Shown here: piece by piece, positions 11,658 to 23,385 of the stretch | Layout of the letters: each line of letters starts with the position of its first letter | Numbering within the stretch: the first letter of the stretch is position 1 | Source of the DNA: Andrena cerasifolii | Lineage: Eukaryota; Arthropoda; Insecta; Hymenoptera; Andrenidae | Assembly: GCF_050908995.1 (NCBI RefSeq) | Contig: NC_135123.1 | Coordinates: 8,370,001 to 8,434,000, forward strand | DNA: 64,000 nucleotides | Direction: 5' to 3' | Position numbers and translations under genes: made by a program | Notes under the pieces: model-generated | Database searches by the model: none | The model's input: the letters and a program-made list of their open reading frames with translations, nothing else | What the model was told of the DNA's origin: nothing

Positions 11658-12379
11658 TTAAGGGGAGAAGATCGCATAAATCGAAAGAAAAATATAAAGA
11701 CAAATTTTTCCATAAATAGCTTCTAAAACATTTCAAAAATATATTGCCAAAGTTATAGGCCGAACTTCAACTCCGTATTGATAATATAGCCTGGTGAGTT
11801 AACGCGCCTCTGAGCGCCAAGCATACCTAAAACGCATTTTAACCCTTTCAATACCGTGGACGAGGTATCTCGAGATAACTCAAAAACTATTTGACCAATC
11901 AACTTCAAATTTTGCACACATTTAGTTTATAATATTCCTCAGAATATGGACCACAAGGTTTAACCAAATTATTAATTTTAACCACTGCTTTTAAACAAAT
12001 AAAACACGATTTTTAGGTAAAATTACACCTAATTGCTTGAAGTTCCACCATATTCAAAAATTGACATTTTTTAAACCATTTGTGGTTCATATTCTTACAA
12101 TCGGCACATAAATTGAAAAAAATTATTGGTCTGTTTTACATAACTACCAGAGACGCTACAACAGGCGCCGTTTTGCATCTCGAAAAAAACCTATTTCACA
12201 TACTGCTCTATTTCTTTCATATTTATTATAATCTAACTGTTATAAAATTTTGTTCACTTGTTGTAATGTTAAGTAAAGTACCCTTAAAGTTTCGAAAGGA
12301 TTAGCGTATCGGTGTCTTTGCAAAAAATTCCTAATAATTGATACAAAAATAAGCCGTTTATACGGGCTTCTCCCCTTAA
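11658..12379. mobile_element. piggyBac-type non-autonomous element, 722 bp
   Basis: Left end TTAAGGGGAGAAG at 11658-11670. The right end, read on the other strand from 12379, is also TTAAGGGGAGAAG: a perfect 13-base terminal repeat that includes the TTAA target. The match continues imperfectly inward (CG-ATAAA on both sides), to about 23 bases. The 74-codon frame inside (12080-12304) is AT-rich and matches nothing. This is a non-autonomous element of the piggyBac class. Its GGGGAGAAG end resembles the TTAAGGGGGATTCTCG end of the repeats at 20786 and 28939. Confidence 0.7.
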
Positions 12380-14835
12380 TACCACAGGATTTGTTAATAG
12401 TGTTTGACTACTAATTGTAAATTCATTACCAACGCATATCAGTAGTTTCCTCGCGAGATATTCCGAGTCGCGATATCGCGTGCTAGGCAGCATTAAATGC
12501 ACATACCCTATCCGCTATAGGAGGTAGTTAAAAATAATGATATCAAAATCAAGCAAGCAATATTATCATCAGTACCAAATCTAATTTAATAGAAACTGCC
12601 ATCCTGAGGAGTTTCACTTCAATCAGTCACTTTAGTTCTCGATCACGTTCCCTGCTGGAACGACCTCGAAGGAAAGACACTTCGCAGCAGCCGCGGTAAT
12701 AAACCTCGTTGGGTACTTAATTTCGACCGAAGGTAGCGTGTTACGCGAAAGTAGCGAGGTAAAGTTCCGCGTTGAGGTAAGCTGAGTCGGAAGTTGCTGA
12801 TGTTTTCGGTGTTCTAGGTGCTTTCACGGCTCGAGCACACGTGTAGCGTATGCTCGCTTACACGGCTGGCCGAAACTCCGACCGAGCAGCCGAAGAAAAT
12901 CTCGCGAAGCGGTGGCACGGTAACAAGGGTTACCATTTTAATGGCTGTCCATGTTAATAATTACGCTGCCACAAGCATTCTCCAAGTTCACCGTGCCTAT
13001 CGCGACGGCGAAACTAGATCACCGGCTTCGTTCGCCAGTCGAGGATGGAACGTGCGAAACGACCCCGCCGCTGCCAGACTACTCGGGATTTTAATTGCGA
13101 GTGCCGCTCCGACCGTTTATGCGTCTCCCAACGTGATACATATTTTTTTTTTCTTGTTCTCTTCCGCAACTGCCGCGGCCGCATTAACTCGGCACCGTTC
13201 AGTCGCTCGCACTGTTACAGGGACGTTTACTTTATTTCTTCATTAACGACGATTAACACTTTCCAGCGCGGTGAATTTTTCCGCGTCCCGCAGCCGCCGA
13301 TGCTTTTCAACGAATTTGCCCCAGATTCATTGGAATTGTGCACCGAAACGATTTTGACGTTCGAAAAATTCAGAGGGTAAATACGGACGTGTTTTTATGA
13401 TTCCGATACGATACCGGGGGAAAGTACACGGGGTGAAGCGTTAAGAATTACCACCGCGAATATCTCTGGAACCACGACAGCGAGGGAATAATTTTTCGAA
13501 TGAACGTTATTCGGTACGAAAGGGACTGTCCTATTGTCATAAAGAATTTTTTTGTAGGTGGAAGTATAGGTGGGTTTTTCTCTTTCATGGTTCTGGGGAT
13601 ACTCGAGGTGGTAATTCTTATGGGTCCACTCTGTATGGTACGAAGCCTTTGAAAATTGCTGGGTTTATGATTCGGACGTGACTGCGTCGCTATTTTGGAG
13701 ATTACAGAAACCGTGGGCGCGATTGCTAGGGTACTCGCATTTTTGTTCATTTATGGATGAAGGGAGCTGGAAATTCTTATAACTTGGAAGTCGGATGGAC
13801 CGCGAAAATGGAAACCGATTACTTTTCAGTAAACTTTCAGTCAACCTTCGAGCATTACGGAGCTGAAAAGTGGCCCGTGGAGAAAGGGGTTGAGTGGCGA
13901 AATTCGTGGAACCGTCTTTGCAATTGCGATGACAAGAAAAATCGAGGGGTTTAAGAGGAGCAGTAATATTAAACAGAGGCAAATGCTTTTCAGCGTCAGG
14001 AATCACGGCGAATGTGAACTGCACGCGAGAGGAGTCGTTGCTGAGTAGCGGCATTGACAGTGTGTTTGCAGTGGCTGGCCTAAATAGAACGGCTGCGACG
14101 AAGAAACCGCTGTTGCGGCTGGTGAACAAGAAGAAGAGGTCGCTGTAGAGCAGGGAACATGAGAATTGGACAATAGGATGTGGCAAAATGCGTTATGGCT
14201 CGTCGAGTCCACGTCGCAGTTATTTGGATTTGAAGCGACGGTATTTATCTGACGCAGACTCTGCGGAAGGACCTTCTTCAACTGCACCCAATCTCCAATG
14301 GAGGACAGAGGTGAATGCATATTGTAATACATATACACATGCAGCATGGAGAATAATCCACCCTTTGCAACACGGGAGATTTGATAGAGACTGATAGATC
14401 GTTAAGTGAGGAGATATGCAAAATTACATTAGAGGAGAACGCTTTGTGATTAGGCTCGTAGTTGATCGGAGATAATTTCATATTTCCACGAGAGAACCAC
14501 CTCAAATACACGCTACCTACTTGATAGGGTGCAATAAACGTTTACTTCTGATTCTCTAATTGAAACAGTTTAGGTACTTTAGTGTAATTATTATAAAATT
14601 TAGACGATACTGTTGCAATAAGTTTTTTACAAATGGGGCAATGATTGGAGCCAGAGGCTCTTAGACCCGTCTCGTGAGTCATGCAAGGCTAACTGTTTGG
14701 GAAACAGTTGATTAGTTGTTTCGGGCAAAAATGTGTATTTCTGTGAGGACTGCGTCAATTTGTAAACAATTTATCTAACAACGTCAAAAATATGGCTGAA
14801 CTTATCTCAGATTGACCGAGGCAGAGGGATTGCTT
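12380..14835. other. Gene-free stretch, mostly moderately GC-rich
   Basis: Contains several long but unsupported open frames, including the longest in the window (173 codons on the minus strand, 13665-14186). It is overlapped by other frames and has no domain I recognise. A poly-T tract lies at 13142-13152. Nothing else could be assigned. Confidence 0.4.
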
Positions 14836-14927
14836 CAAGTACTGGGACGGTTGCCATAATTTCTCGATTTGAATCCGATCGAAAAGTTGTGGCCAGAAGT
14901 AAGCAGATCATTAAGGAAGTGGAAAGT
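14836..14927 (+). pseudogene. Tc1-like transposase fragment
   Basis: Plus-strand translation reads QVLGRLP, stop, FLDLNPIEKLWPEVSRSLRK. The motif DLNPIE-LW followed by a basic helix surrounds the last catalytic acidic residue region of Tc1-like DDE transposases. An in-frame stop sits just before the motif, and no intact flanking frame is present, so this is a dead fragment. No terminal repeats were identified around it. Confidence 0.7.
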
Positions 14928-15398
14928 GGGGCAAAACCGGGTGGCTAATGTATTTTTTCTGCTAGCAAAAAGTCAGACGGCAACATAATCTTTGAACACC
15001 GCTAGAAATCTTAATTGGACCTTGCAGAATGAGGAAATGAGAGTCCTTTTTTTAAAAAAAATACTATTTGGCTCGCAGGAAAACAAGAATTCTTGGAAGT
15101 ATGCAAGTACTCGGTTTTACCCTATAGGTGTGGGTAACATCGGGTATCTATTAATAGACGCATAAAATATGATATATAATCATAAAACCTCTATTACTAT
15201 TATTTTAGAAAGCATAAAGTAAGATATTTTAACAAATATTAATTTGTACATAAATTTATTTTAATTTATCTAGTGCACAAAAATCACAAATAAATGAGGT
15301 AATTCACTAAACATTAAATATTTACACTTCAACATGCGGTAAAGAACCGGGTAAAACGTAAAAATACTGTGTAAAGACTACAGAATACAGTGCAGTGC

Positions 15399-15828
15399 TT
15401 ATCGTAACATATTCTTTAAATCCAAGTGGTATAAAAAATGCAATTCACCAACGCAAAACTGGAACTTTTCAACTCGAAATTTGTCAACTTCTCTGGATGA
15501 AAAACTACGGCTGTCTTTGCGCTGCGATTGATCTCGTACCGTCGTGAGGTCCACCCGAATGTAACACCGTGCGTTGGGTGCATATCGTAGCTCTTGTCTC
15601 AGAAAAACAGTGAACGGTTTCGCCCTACTTTCCCCTGTCCAAAATCCAAAGAACAACTTTAGGAAATCTTTCACAACTGCTGGCAATTCACTTCGGAAGA
15701 AACATTTCATAAACTTGTCACATTTATTGTTGCATTCCACAACTTCCATGGTCCTAGGTATCTTTAAATTTTCAAAGAAGATTTCATCTAAAACGAGGTC
15801 CTGTAAGAACAAATTTTATTCTGCACTT
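15399..15828 (-). other. Unassigned open frame with an upstream acceptor-like sequence
   Basis: A minus-strand frame of 137 codons from a methionine (15812-15399) reads MFLQDLVLDEIFFENLK and ends KNMLR before TAA. Read on the minus strand, its start is preceded by TTGTTCTTACAG/GACC, a good 3' splice site shape, so it could be a captured or decayed exon. Composition is protein-like (mixed charged and hydrophobic runs, three cysteines near the start) in AT-rich DNA, where such a length is not expected often. I recognise no family. It ends about 40 bp from the Tc1-type element at 15865. Confidence 0.2.
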
Positions 15829-15864
15829 TTGACCTACTTTTCTGCAAGAAATCATCTGCTTTTA

Positions 15865-16397
15865 CAGAGGGTGGCCAAATTAATATATTCAAACAAAAAG
15901 GTTTGAGATTTTGTAAGTTTAAGCGATGGAATAAAATAGATGTCTCGCTTTTAATGTTATGATATTATTTTTTAATACTAGTATGTATTTAAGAATGCAA
16001 ATTAAATAGATTTATGTATATAGGTTTAAAACTGTATTGTACGAGAAATACAATTATTCAATATTTGGTGACTCCGCCTCTAGCTTTTATGACGGTTTGG
16101 ATTCGGCGTGGCATGCTTTCAATGCATTCTACGGCTACTTCCTGCAGTTTTGGAATATTCTGCTATACTCTGATGGCATTCTCTATTATTTCTCTTATTT
16201 GTAATAACTTCATACTCGCCCTTTAAAAAACAAATGAGATTTATATGTTGAAAAATTACTCACAATGTTGCCAGATGTTGTATCTAATCAATAAATGAAG
16301 AAACAATAGCATTCGTGCATTGTTACATTAATTACAGCCACGACTTTCACAGATTTTAACGAAAATGTTTTGGGTATAATTATTCGGCCACTCTCTG
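15865..16397 (-). mobile_element. Tc1-like element, internal deletion derivative
   Basis: Flanked by TA on both sides (15863-15864, 16398-16399). Terminal inverted repeats: CAGAGGGTGGCCAAATTAAT at 15865 and, from the other end, CAGAGAGTGGCCGAATAATT. It carries only the last part of a minus-strand Tc1-like transposase (16058-16178). About 530 bp remain of an expected 1.3-1.6 kb, so most of the transposase has been lost. Confidence 0.75.
16058..16178 (-). pseudogene. Tc1-like transposase C-terminus
   Basis: Minus-strand translation gives NIPKLQEVAVECIESMPR, then RIQTVIKARGGVTKY and a TGA stop at 16060-16058. The ESMPRR-Q-VI-A-GG-TKY ending is the standard C-terminus of Tc1-like transposases. 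An in-frame TAG upstream and the absent catalytic region show it is not functional. It lies inside the TA-flanked element 15865-16397. Confidence 0.8.
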
Positions 16398-16399
16398 TA

Positions 16400-18660
16400 C
16401 TTTTCTTGCATATGTATTGCTTTTAAAATGGCATATGTATTGATTTTCAAACATGCCATTGCGTACCTATATTCATTTCCTCGTGCACACTCTACTGTTA
16501 TATTTTACTTTGTTTTTAGGAGTAATTAAGAATGTTGATAAAGATTCATAGGATATTGTTTTGTGAATATGATTCTTACGATTATTACAGTTTCCAGTGT
16601 GTGCATGCTACCGAACTTTGCAAAGAGCTAATTAGGTGCCAGGATAATGATGAAATAGATTAATCTTTCATTATCGGAATCAGTAGCATCGCCCATAGAA
16701 CGAACATGTTACGCTTATCACAGGCCCATTATAGAATACACACTCGATAATAATTTTGACCTCCTAATCAGGTTATCACAGCTAACCCCGCGCCTCTTGT
16801 AATGGTAATTATTAGACGAAGGGATGATCTTCCATTCACCCATTTTCTCTGGCACATTCAATGGGATAATCTTCCACCTCTCCATTTCCCTCGCTTGTGT
16901 TCGAGCTTAACAAAGGATTCGATTAAAGTATGGCATTCGCAAAGGGATTTAATTATGAAAGCAAATAAAATACACATAATTATAGGATACAGTTCGATAT
17001 CAATCCTCGTGAATAATTTTACCTTCATCAAATTACCCGTAAATGATTCTTCACTGGTTTACACTTTACACACGAACCCGTTTGACGGGAAATTTGCAAG
17101 ACGATTAATGTAATGCGAAGCAATTTAATTGAAATAATGTTGTAATGAGTAATATTAATCCGATGACGAGAGATGAAACGAACTGGGTAATGTATTAGTG
17201 GGAACAATGAATTGGTATAAATAAAACGCGAGATAAAATTACAAAACGTGATTATATCGGTACACTCGAACTGACAGATATTCCCAATAGGTATCGCGGT
17301 GCTGTCACGGAGGTAGGTATGGTCAGCAAATAATTTTAATGAAGTCCTCTATTCGAGGGACACATATAATTTATACATATTTTTCTGTATCTTTGTCCTC
17401 GTCTGTTTACGCAAAATTAACAGCCCTGGGTTTGCCCGCGTATTTAATTATGACATTTCAATTGGATTGGATACGTGGCGAATATTTATGAGAATTGATA
17501 TAAATTATGTATTCGCTTGATGGGTGTAAGTACTAATTCAGACATTAATACTGTAACATGAAAATACGGTATTTATTTAGATATCATATATAATTTTCAT
17601 GACAGAAAATGAAACCGATAAATATGTACCTACGTAGCTTGCTAGCGTCCTTTTGTAATAACGGAACATCCTGTATAGATGTATTAATTTTCCATCGAGA
17701 GAAGAATTATCAAGTATATTTCATTCTTGGAGTAAAGCGCATAAATGGGACTCGTTTGAAACGTGCAAACACTAAATGGATTAATTTATGAGGAGCTCGA
17801 CAAAAATGACGGAAAACCTACAATTCTATTTTTAGACGTGGCTTAAAATTAATTGGTTACATATTCGTTAGTTTTCGAAGATATTAAATGCATTAAAAAA
17901 TTGTGAAATATTATGTTTACAGCATTTTTGTATTCTAAAGTTGACTTCCTTTTGGAAAAAATTCTTAAGTACCCTTTTTAGTTATGCTTGTGTTAGAAAC
18001 CAGAATTAGTATTTTTTTTCAGAAATATATAATCAACATGGATTTGTATAAGATAAAATATAGCGTTATAGCTCATTCACATATCTCGTGTCCGTTAGTA
18101 TCGCGATATAAGGCGATTTGCCAATGTAATTAGCTTTGGTAGGATTCGTAAACACCATAGCAAGAACTAACAGCTATGCACTGTGATGAAATATCGTCAC
18201 AATGGAGCAAGCAGCAAGTGACTGCTGGCAGTACAGAGAATAATTCCAAACGCGTAATTTACCTATTCATTCATTTGCATCGTACAATGCAGGAGAACGT
18301 ATGCTGCTGTTTCATCGTCAGCGGCAATATGCATGTAGTTTGTTTGTATACTTGTAAACATATTTTCAGCGTGCATTGTTCGATAAGTGTACCAGAGTGC
18401 CTGCTGTGCGAATCTTTTTTCACCTTTGGCGGCGATACTCGCTTGCTTAAGCGTACTAGGCACTCGTTTTAGTCGAAACGAAGCATTTCTTTTTACAATT
18501 AATTACAAAGAAATATATTGAAAGATACTGAATAGAAAGAAACTTTTTGTAAAAAGCCTCTTTAATGATCCATCTGTAAATGTGTATGTCTTTTGAAAAA
18601 ACCGGTTTTCGAATTCCAGTATTAAAAAAAACGGTTTAACCAGTTTTTGAATTTTTACCT
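16400..18660. other. AT-rich gene-free stretch
   Basis: No coding region, repeat family or RNA gene was recognised. Short open frames (16802-17113, 17609-17791, 18176-18472) lack domains and codon structure I would trust. Confidence 0.45.
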
Positions 18661-18663
18661 CCA

Positions 18664-18666
<3 letters not shown>

Positions 18667-18695
<29 letters not shown>
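18667..18695. repeat. (AT)n microsatellite
   Basis: An uninterrupted run of about 14 AT dinucleotides. It lies between two stretches rich in CGGTTTTTGAATT-like words (18600-18655 and 19520-19620). Confidence 0.95.
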
Positions 18696-18697
<2 letters not shown>

Positions 18698-18976
18698 TAA
18701 ACAAATATTTATACTTATTTCAACATTTTTCAGTTTTTTTTTTTAATATTTATGGAATTACAAAAATATAGCAAAATAAAATAAACTCTACTTATACAAA
18801 ACCAAATAAATAAAAACTATAATAAGTAAAATCCGTACAAAATATAAATTATAAATCTATATTTCATTTAGTATTTTTCTTCAGCAAATATAAACCCATG
18901 GAGATTAGTTTTACAGTAAACTTTTACAACAATATGCTTGTGCCCGAGGCAATTTCAAGTTAAAATGTTAACGTTT

Positions 18977-19477
18977 TTAACCCTTCGTTGACACACCTCT
19001 TTTTTCAATCAACTTTAACACACCTGGGTGGCTCACACACAGAGCAATTTTTGAACGACTGCCATTCTCATCTAAAGAATCCAATCGCTATGAAAAAAAT
19101 CACGGATCAAATTCAGGGTTTTTAGAATATATTTCAATAGTTTTTCGATTTAAATTTTATCACGGTTTTCGTAAAAAAAATTCTAAATTTCCATATGTCG
19201 ATAAAAAACGAAGATCTTCTAAAAATTGTAACTTTTACAAATTTCAATATTAGAAACTAAAAATCAACATAGTTGTTGTTCAGATGTAACATTTTGAAAA
19301 AAAAAGTTTGTAAGTCGGTTTTGGAAAAAGGTATTTATTTTGCATACCTATAGAAAGTAAGCAATTTCTACAATTTTGAAAAACAGAGATATTCCACGAA
19401 TATCCACGATATTCTACGTATTGGACTTTTCCAACAAGAGCGTCAAAATCAGCTTATAAATGTCAACGAAGGGTTAA
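18977..19477. mobile_element. piggyBac-type non-autonomous element, 501 bp
   Basis: Left end TTAACCCTTCGTTGACA (18977-18993). The right end, read on the opposite strand from 19477, is the same 17 bases without mismatch, including the TTAA target. The interior is AT-rich and non-coding. TTAACCCTT-type ends are common among insect piggyBac-like MITEs. The perfect termini suggest a fairly recent insertion relative to its neighbours. Confidence 0.8.
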
Positions 19478-20785
19478 TGAAATAATTAATTATCTATTAC
19501 ATATTAATTCTAGTATCTAAAATCGGTTTTTAAATAAAAAATTTTAATTTTAATTTTAATTTAAAACCCGTTTTTCGAATTCTACAAATTAATCCCCAAA
19601 AAACAATTTTTAAATCCAGTTTTTAAAAATGGACAAACCCTAATTACGTAATTTGACAGAACAACGTAGACATTTAATTTAAAACGCATATTTTCCACTA
19701 ATTTTTAGGACAAGAATTATTGAAATGCAGTTGTCTCTATCATTTTATTCAAAATCCGGAAAATGTCGCACGCATAGTTTCTGAAATAACCGCTTCAATT
19801 GCTTGTCCACTATCTCATTGGAGAACTTAGCACGAGTGAAACCCCATCTGCCATGAAAACCAGTTGTCAATCACAGCCACGTCATGCAACTACTGTACAC
19901 CGTTAGACACTTTTGGACTACCTTCACAATTCCATCCGTAAAATCCGTCCGCGCGTACGAATCTGCGTGGGAAAATTCGAATCATCGATTTCACCGATGA
20001 CGGCCGCAGCTGCGCCAACCCTTCGCTTACCCGCGGTTCCTCCGTAACTAACAATAAGCAGCACGCTAAAACTACTTGCCTGCTTCTGTTACCCGAGTTC
20101 GTTTCGCCTGTTTGTTCCGTCGCGGCGGTGCTCCCCTTTCAATTTGCCGCGATCGTGCGACTCGATCGTGCCAGATTAGGAGATCCGGAATGCGTCGCTG
20201 GCTGCGGAGCCGCGTAATCCGGATGATAACGTGGATTAAGTCCGCCGTCGAAATACCAGGAGTTAATCGTATTTCGGAGACACGAGCGTATAATTATCGC
20301 GGCCACGCCCGCCACGTCCCGTCGAACCAGTTCGCCCTCGAGGTGCAGAGAGTTTCCTAATTTCTCAGGGGCCGACCCTTGAGGCTCACCCCGATTCGCT
20401 GACTAGCTAATATCGAAACAGCCCTTATCTCCTTTATCGTCCCCTCCGTTCTGGAACGACTCTGCGGTGGCTTTTGAAAATTTTCAAGCGGACCGGAACT
20501 CGATTAAGAAAGACGTAGCTTATCCGCTGGGATCTTAAGTGGGCCACCAGTGCTTCCTGGTTGTTTAACGAGGTCATTTTTATGTAGAGATAGTCTGTGA
20601 CAGGCGAAGTTAAGAGTGTACCGCGTGTTACGCTGTATACTATGTTGGGCCACAAAATCGCGTTTTGATGACGGTCGATCGTTCGCTCGTTGTGTCGTTG
20701 GTTCACTATATGCACGTACATTAATGTCGACAGATTTCTGGGTTCCAAAAAATTGAAATTTCTTTTATCAATTTTTTTTTATCCT
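19478..20785. other. Gene-free stretch with a GC-rich island
   Basis: The AT-rich start contains CGGTTTTTAAAT-like words. A GC-rich island spans about 19950-20470. The open frames 20076-20360 (+) and 20434-20748 (-) have no recognisable domain. Confidence 0.4.
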
Positions 20786-21014
20786 TTAAGGGGGATTCTC
20801 GTGTAACAGCCCCCGAAATTGATTTTTTTAAACGAAAATATTGTTAATATACCGTTAAACTGTTTTGGAATATAAGGAGACATATTTAAACTTGTAGAAT
20901 TTGTTTTCTGTCTCGATACTTCTTATTATTTATTAATTATTGTGGAATCGCGGTCACCTCTTCGACGATGTTGGCGTCAGGTGTAGCACCTGTCACAGTC
21001 ATCTCATTGCAAAG
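20786..21014 (+). repeat. Dispersed repeat A, copy 1
   Basis: Starts TTAAGGGGGATTCTCGTG and is alignable over its whole length to 28939-29187. Shared blocks are TTTTGGAATATAAGGAG, CTTATTATTTATTAATTATT and GTGTAGCACCT followed by CACAGTCATCT. The TTAAGGGG start suggests the 5' end of a piggyBac-type element; no matching right end is seen, so the copy looks truncated. Confidence 0.75.
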
Positions 21015-21325
21015 AGAAGAGAATTTTCTTAAAGTTAAATAATTTACGCTGGGACTGGACCTAAAATTTTAATTTTAGTTTTTATTTGTAATACTTTTTT
21101 TCGTCGATATAAACGAATATGTACATAACAAACTCAACAATGCTTATATTTAATGTTTTGTTCTATCACACCGTTACAGAGTTATATTTAAAAGAACAGA
21201 AAAATTATAAAAACAATAATTTTAAGAGATGGTTTCGCCGCTTGAGAGTGAATTTCCGCAGAAAAAGAATTGTTCCTTGCATACTGCTGTACATTCATAT
21301 GAAGTTCCATTAAAATCAGAACTTT

Positions 21326-21493
21326 CAGGTTGGGCATTAAGTAAATAGAAAAATATTTAAATAACGGATGAAATAAAAGTTACTTTAACTTTAGATTATT
21401 TGACGAATAAAGTTACTTTTTTCATTCGACAATATTTTCTTAAAAAATCGTTATTCGATATCTTTATTTAAATAAATAATTGCTCATACGCCT
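21326..21493. mobile_element. hAT-type MITE, old copy
   Basis: The left end CAGGTTGGGCATTAA is one base short of the CAGAGTTGGGCA consensus seen at 56422. The following TATTTAAATAACGGATGAAAT and AGTTACTTTAACTTTAGATTA match, in reverse orientation, the right half of the copy at 34953-35137. The right end is degenerate. Confidence 0.55.
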
Positions 21494-22047
21494 AGTTCGG
21501 AAACACTCGTATATTTACCGTTTTGACCGTATTTCAGGAAAATTCTCGCGGTTGGAATACACTTTGTGACGCCCGGTGAGCTGAGCGTGTGGTTCCGATA
21601 ATAATCAAGCGGTCGCGGAACAAACAAGCCGACCGAACTACCGCCTGAAGTTAAACGGGCTTAAAGATACAAATGCGAAATTAAGACGAAGCTTGCCACA
21701 CTGTTTAACTAATCAACCGACTCCTGCTTGTTGTTTTCATCTTCTCTCGTAAGCCTTGCGAAATTAGGTCAAACTAGGAACGAACGGTAACCGATTCTGA
21801 ATTGTCAATAAGTTACTATGCTAACAGAAACGTCAATGCCGAGGCTTGTCCCACCTTGCCGAATCGCTGGTGGATCATGACGTTGGAATGTCTTGCTTCG
21901 CGCAATATGACGCTGAAATTGCAGTGATCTTCGAAACTAGGGCTCACGATGCAGGGGTGCATGCAACACCTACAAACCGTCACATAGGTTGTAAACTCAT
22001 AGAGACAAAATTGCTTTCTCACAACTGAACATACCCAACCCGCGCAT
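21494..22047. other. Gene-free stretch
   Basis: Contains overlapping unassigned frames on both strands (21816-22148 minus, 21846-22028 plus). No known domain. Confidence 0.35.
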
Positions 22048-22399
22048 GCCGATTTTGACGAGACTCTACGGATTAGCAGAATAGCGAACAATATTTGGCA
22101 TGTATTTTTTGTTGCCGGCAATCGTCCATGCTGATGTGGTGAAAACACCCCTAAAGTTGGGGGTCGAGAATATAATTTCTAGAATATCGCGCGAAATACA
22201 TATTTTTTAATCGCGAGATTTTTTAAAGACGGAGCCAGTCCCCTGCTCAGTTTTTAGAAAATTTCAGGAAATATGTTTTCGACCCCCAACATTAAGGGCT
22301 CTCCTCACCCCTTCCACATGGACGATAGCCAATAATAAAAAATACGTGTGAAATATTTTTAATTATTCTGAAAATCTACGGAGTCTCACCAAAATCGGC
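22048..22399. repeat. Foldback element with arms of about 140 nt
   Basis: The left arm runs from GCCGATTTTGACGAGACTC (22048) to about 22190. The right arm runs from about 22262 to 22399 and reads, on the other strand, GCCGATTTTGGTGAGACTC. The most conserved core in both arms is GTTGGGGGTCGA. Arm identity is roughly 75-80 percent by eye, with the loop at 22191-22261. No target duplication was recognised. It is probably an old inverted-repeat transposable element. Confidence 0.7.
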
Positions 22400-23069
22400 G
22401 TCTCAGTCTCACTTTTCTGGATACGAAATATTTAGCGCGTGCTGTATAGATACCAAATTTTGGTCCAGAGGTTCTCAAACGATTCCTGTACTCAACAGAT
22501 GCGGTACAAAGGGTTTGCAAAAATTGCGGCCTTTGATTACTTCGTACCCTACTCCGAAATGGTGGTTGCGTATCAGAAAGGGCTCGCGCTTGCGTTCCAT
22601 GGCACATTTGCAAGTGAGCGTGATCGTATAATCATGTTAGCAACACGATACACGGAAATACTCGATTGCGCGTGGAAAACACCAACGATCCATTAAAGCG
22701 ATGTCGATTATGACGACCAACCGCATCGCGAGCTGTTTGCAGCAATTTGAAAACAGTGAGGTCAATACGAGGCTTACGAGACTGCCTTTGCTGTTGGTCG
22801 TTGATCAATGGAATTATCAATCAACCGCCTCTGGTAGAGGCCATTAATTAACAATAACAAGACGAATCAATCGCGTTTCGCATCTGCGAGTCATGCCCTC
22901 GTTGCATTACTTTGATCCTTCGACCACGTCCATCTAGAGGTAACGAATTCACGTTGCGTGAATGTTCATTATCCCCATTGGTCCAGATTTGCACTTAGAA
23001 TAGCGAATCATTGTGTTCTGCATCTTCTATCGCTGAACAGGATTTGTACGCTGAACGTGAATTTGTAGT

Positions 23070-23385
23070 CAGGGGCGGATTTGAAGATTGGGCGCCTAGG
23101 CAAACAAGCATCTGCCGCCCTTTCGGTGAAATATCGTCAAATATTTTAATTTAAAACAGTCGAGACAAATTCAAAATTATTAATTCGATGTGGCAAGTCA
23201 CATCTGAGTCATTGCTAAGCCAGTATATGAAACAAAGTGAATTGTTTTTAATATTGTCTCAGGCCTGTGTGCTTAAACCTTTCCCAATTTCTTTCGCTCA
23301 AAATTTGTCGCCGTCCAAAATTTGTCGCATCCCAAAATTTGTCGCTTTAAAAAATTTGTTGCCCCCAAAACTTTCTGCTCCCCCA
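23070..23385 (+). mobile_element. hAT-type MITE, truncated copy with internal tandem expansion
   Basis: Starts CAGGGGCGGATTTGAAGATT and aligns with the complete element at 54064-54439 over CTGCCGCCCTTTC, CAAATATTTTAAT and GTGAATTGTTT blocks. At 23298-23385 a 16-18 bp unit (CCAAAATTTGTCGCC type) is repeated about five times. The complete copy has one such unit (CCAAAATTCGCTGCCCC). The right terminus is missing. Confidence 0.65.

Noticed and set aside
12685..12701. CAGCAGCCGCGGTAATA, identical to a universal small-subunit rRNA segment
   Set aside because: The bases around it do not continue the rRNA sequence; a 17-base coincidence or tiny relic is all that can be said.
13665..14186. 173-codon minus-strand frame, the longest in the window
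   Set aside because: Overlapped by frames on both strands, no domain, no splice or transcript signals. Probably chance in moderately GC-rich DNA.
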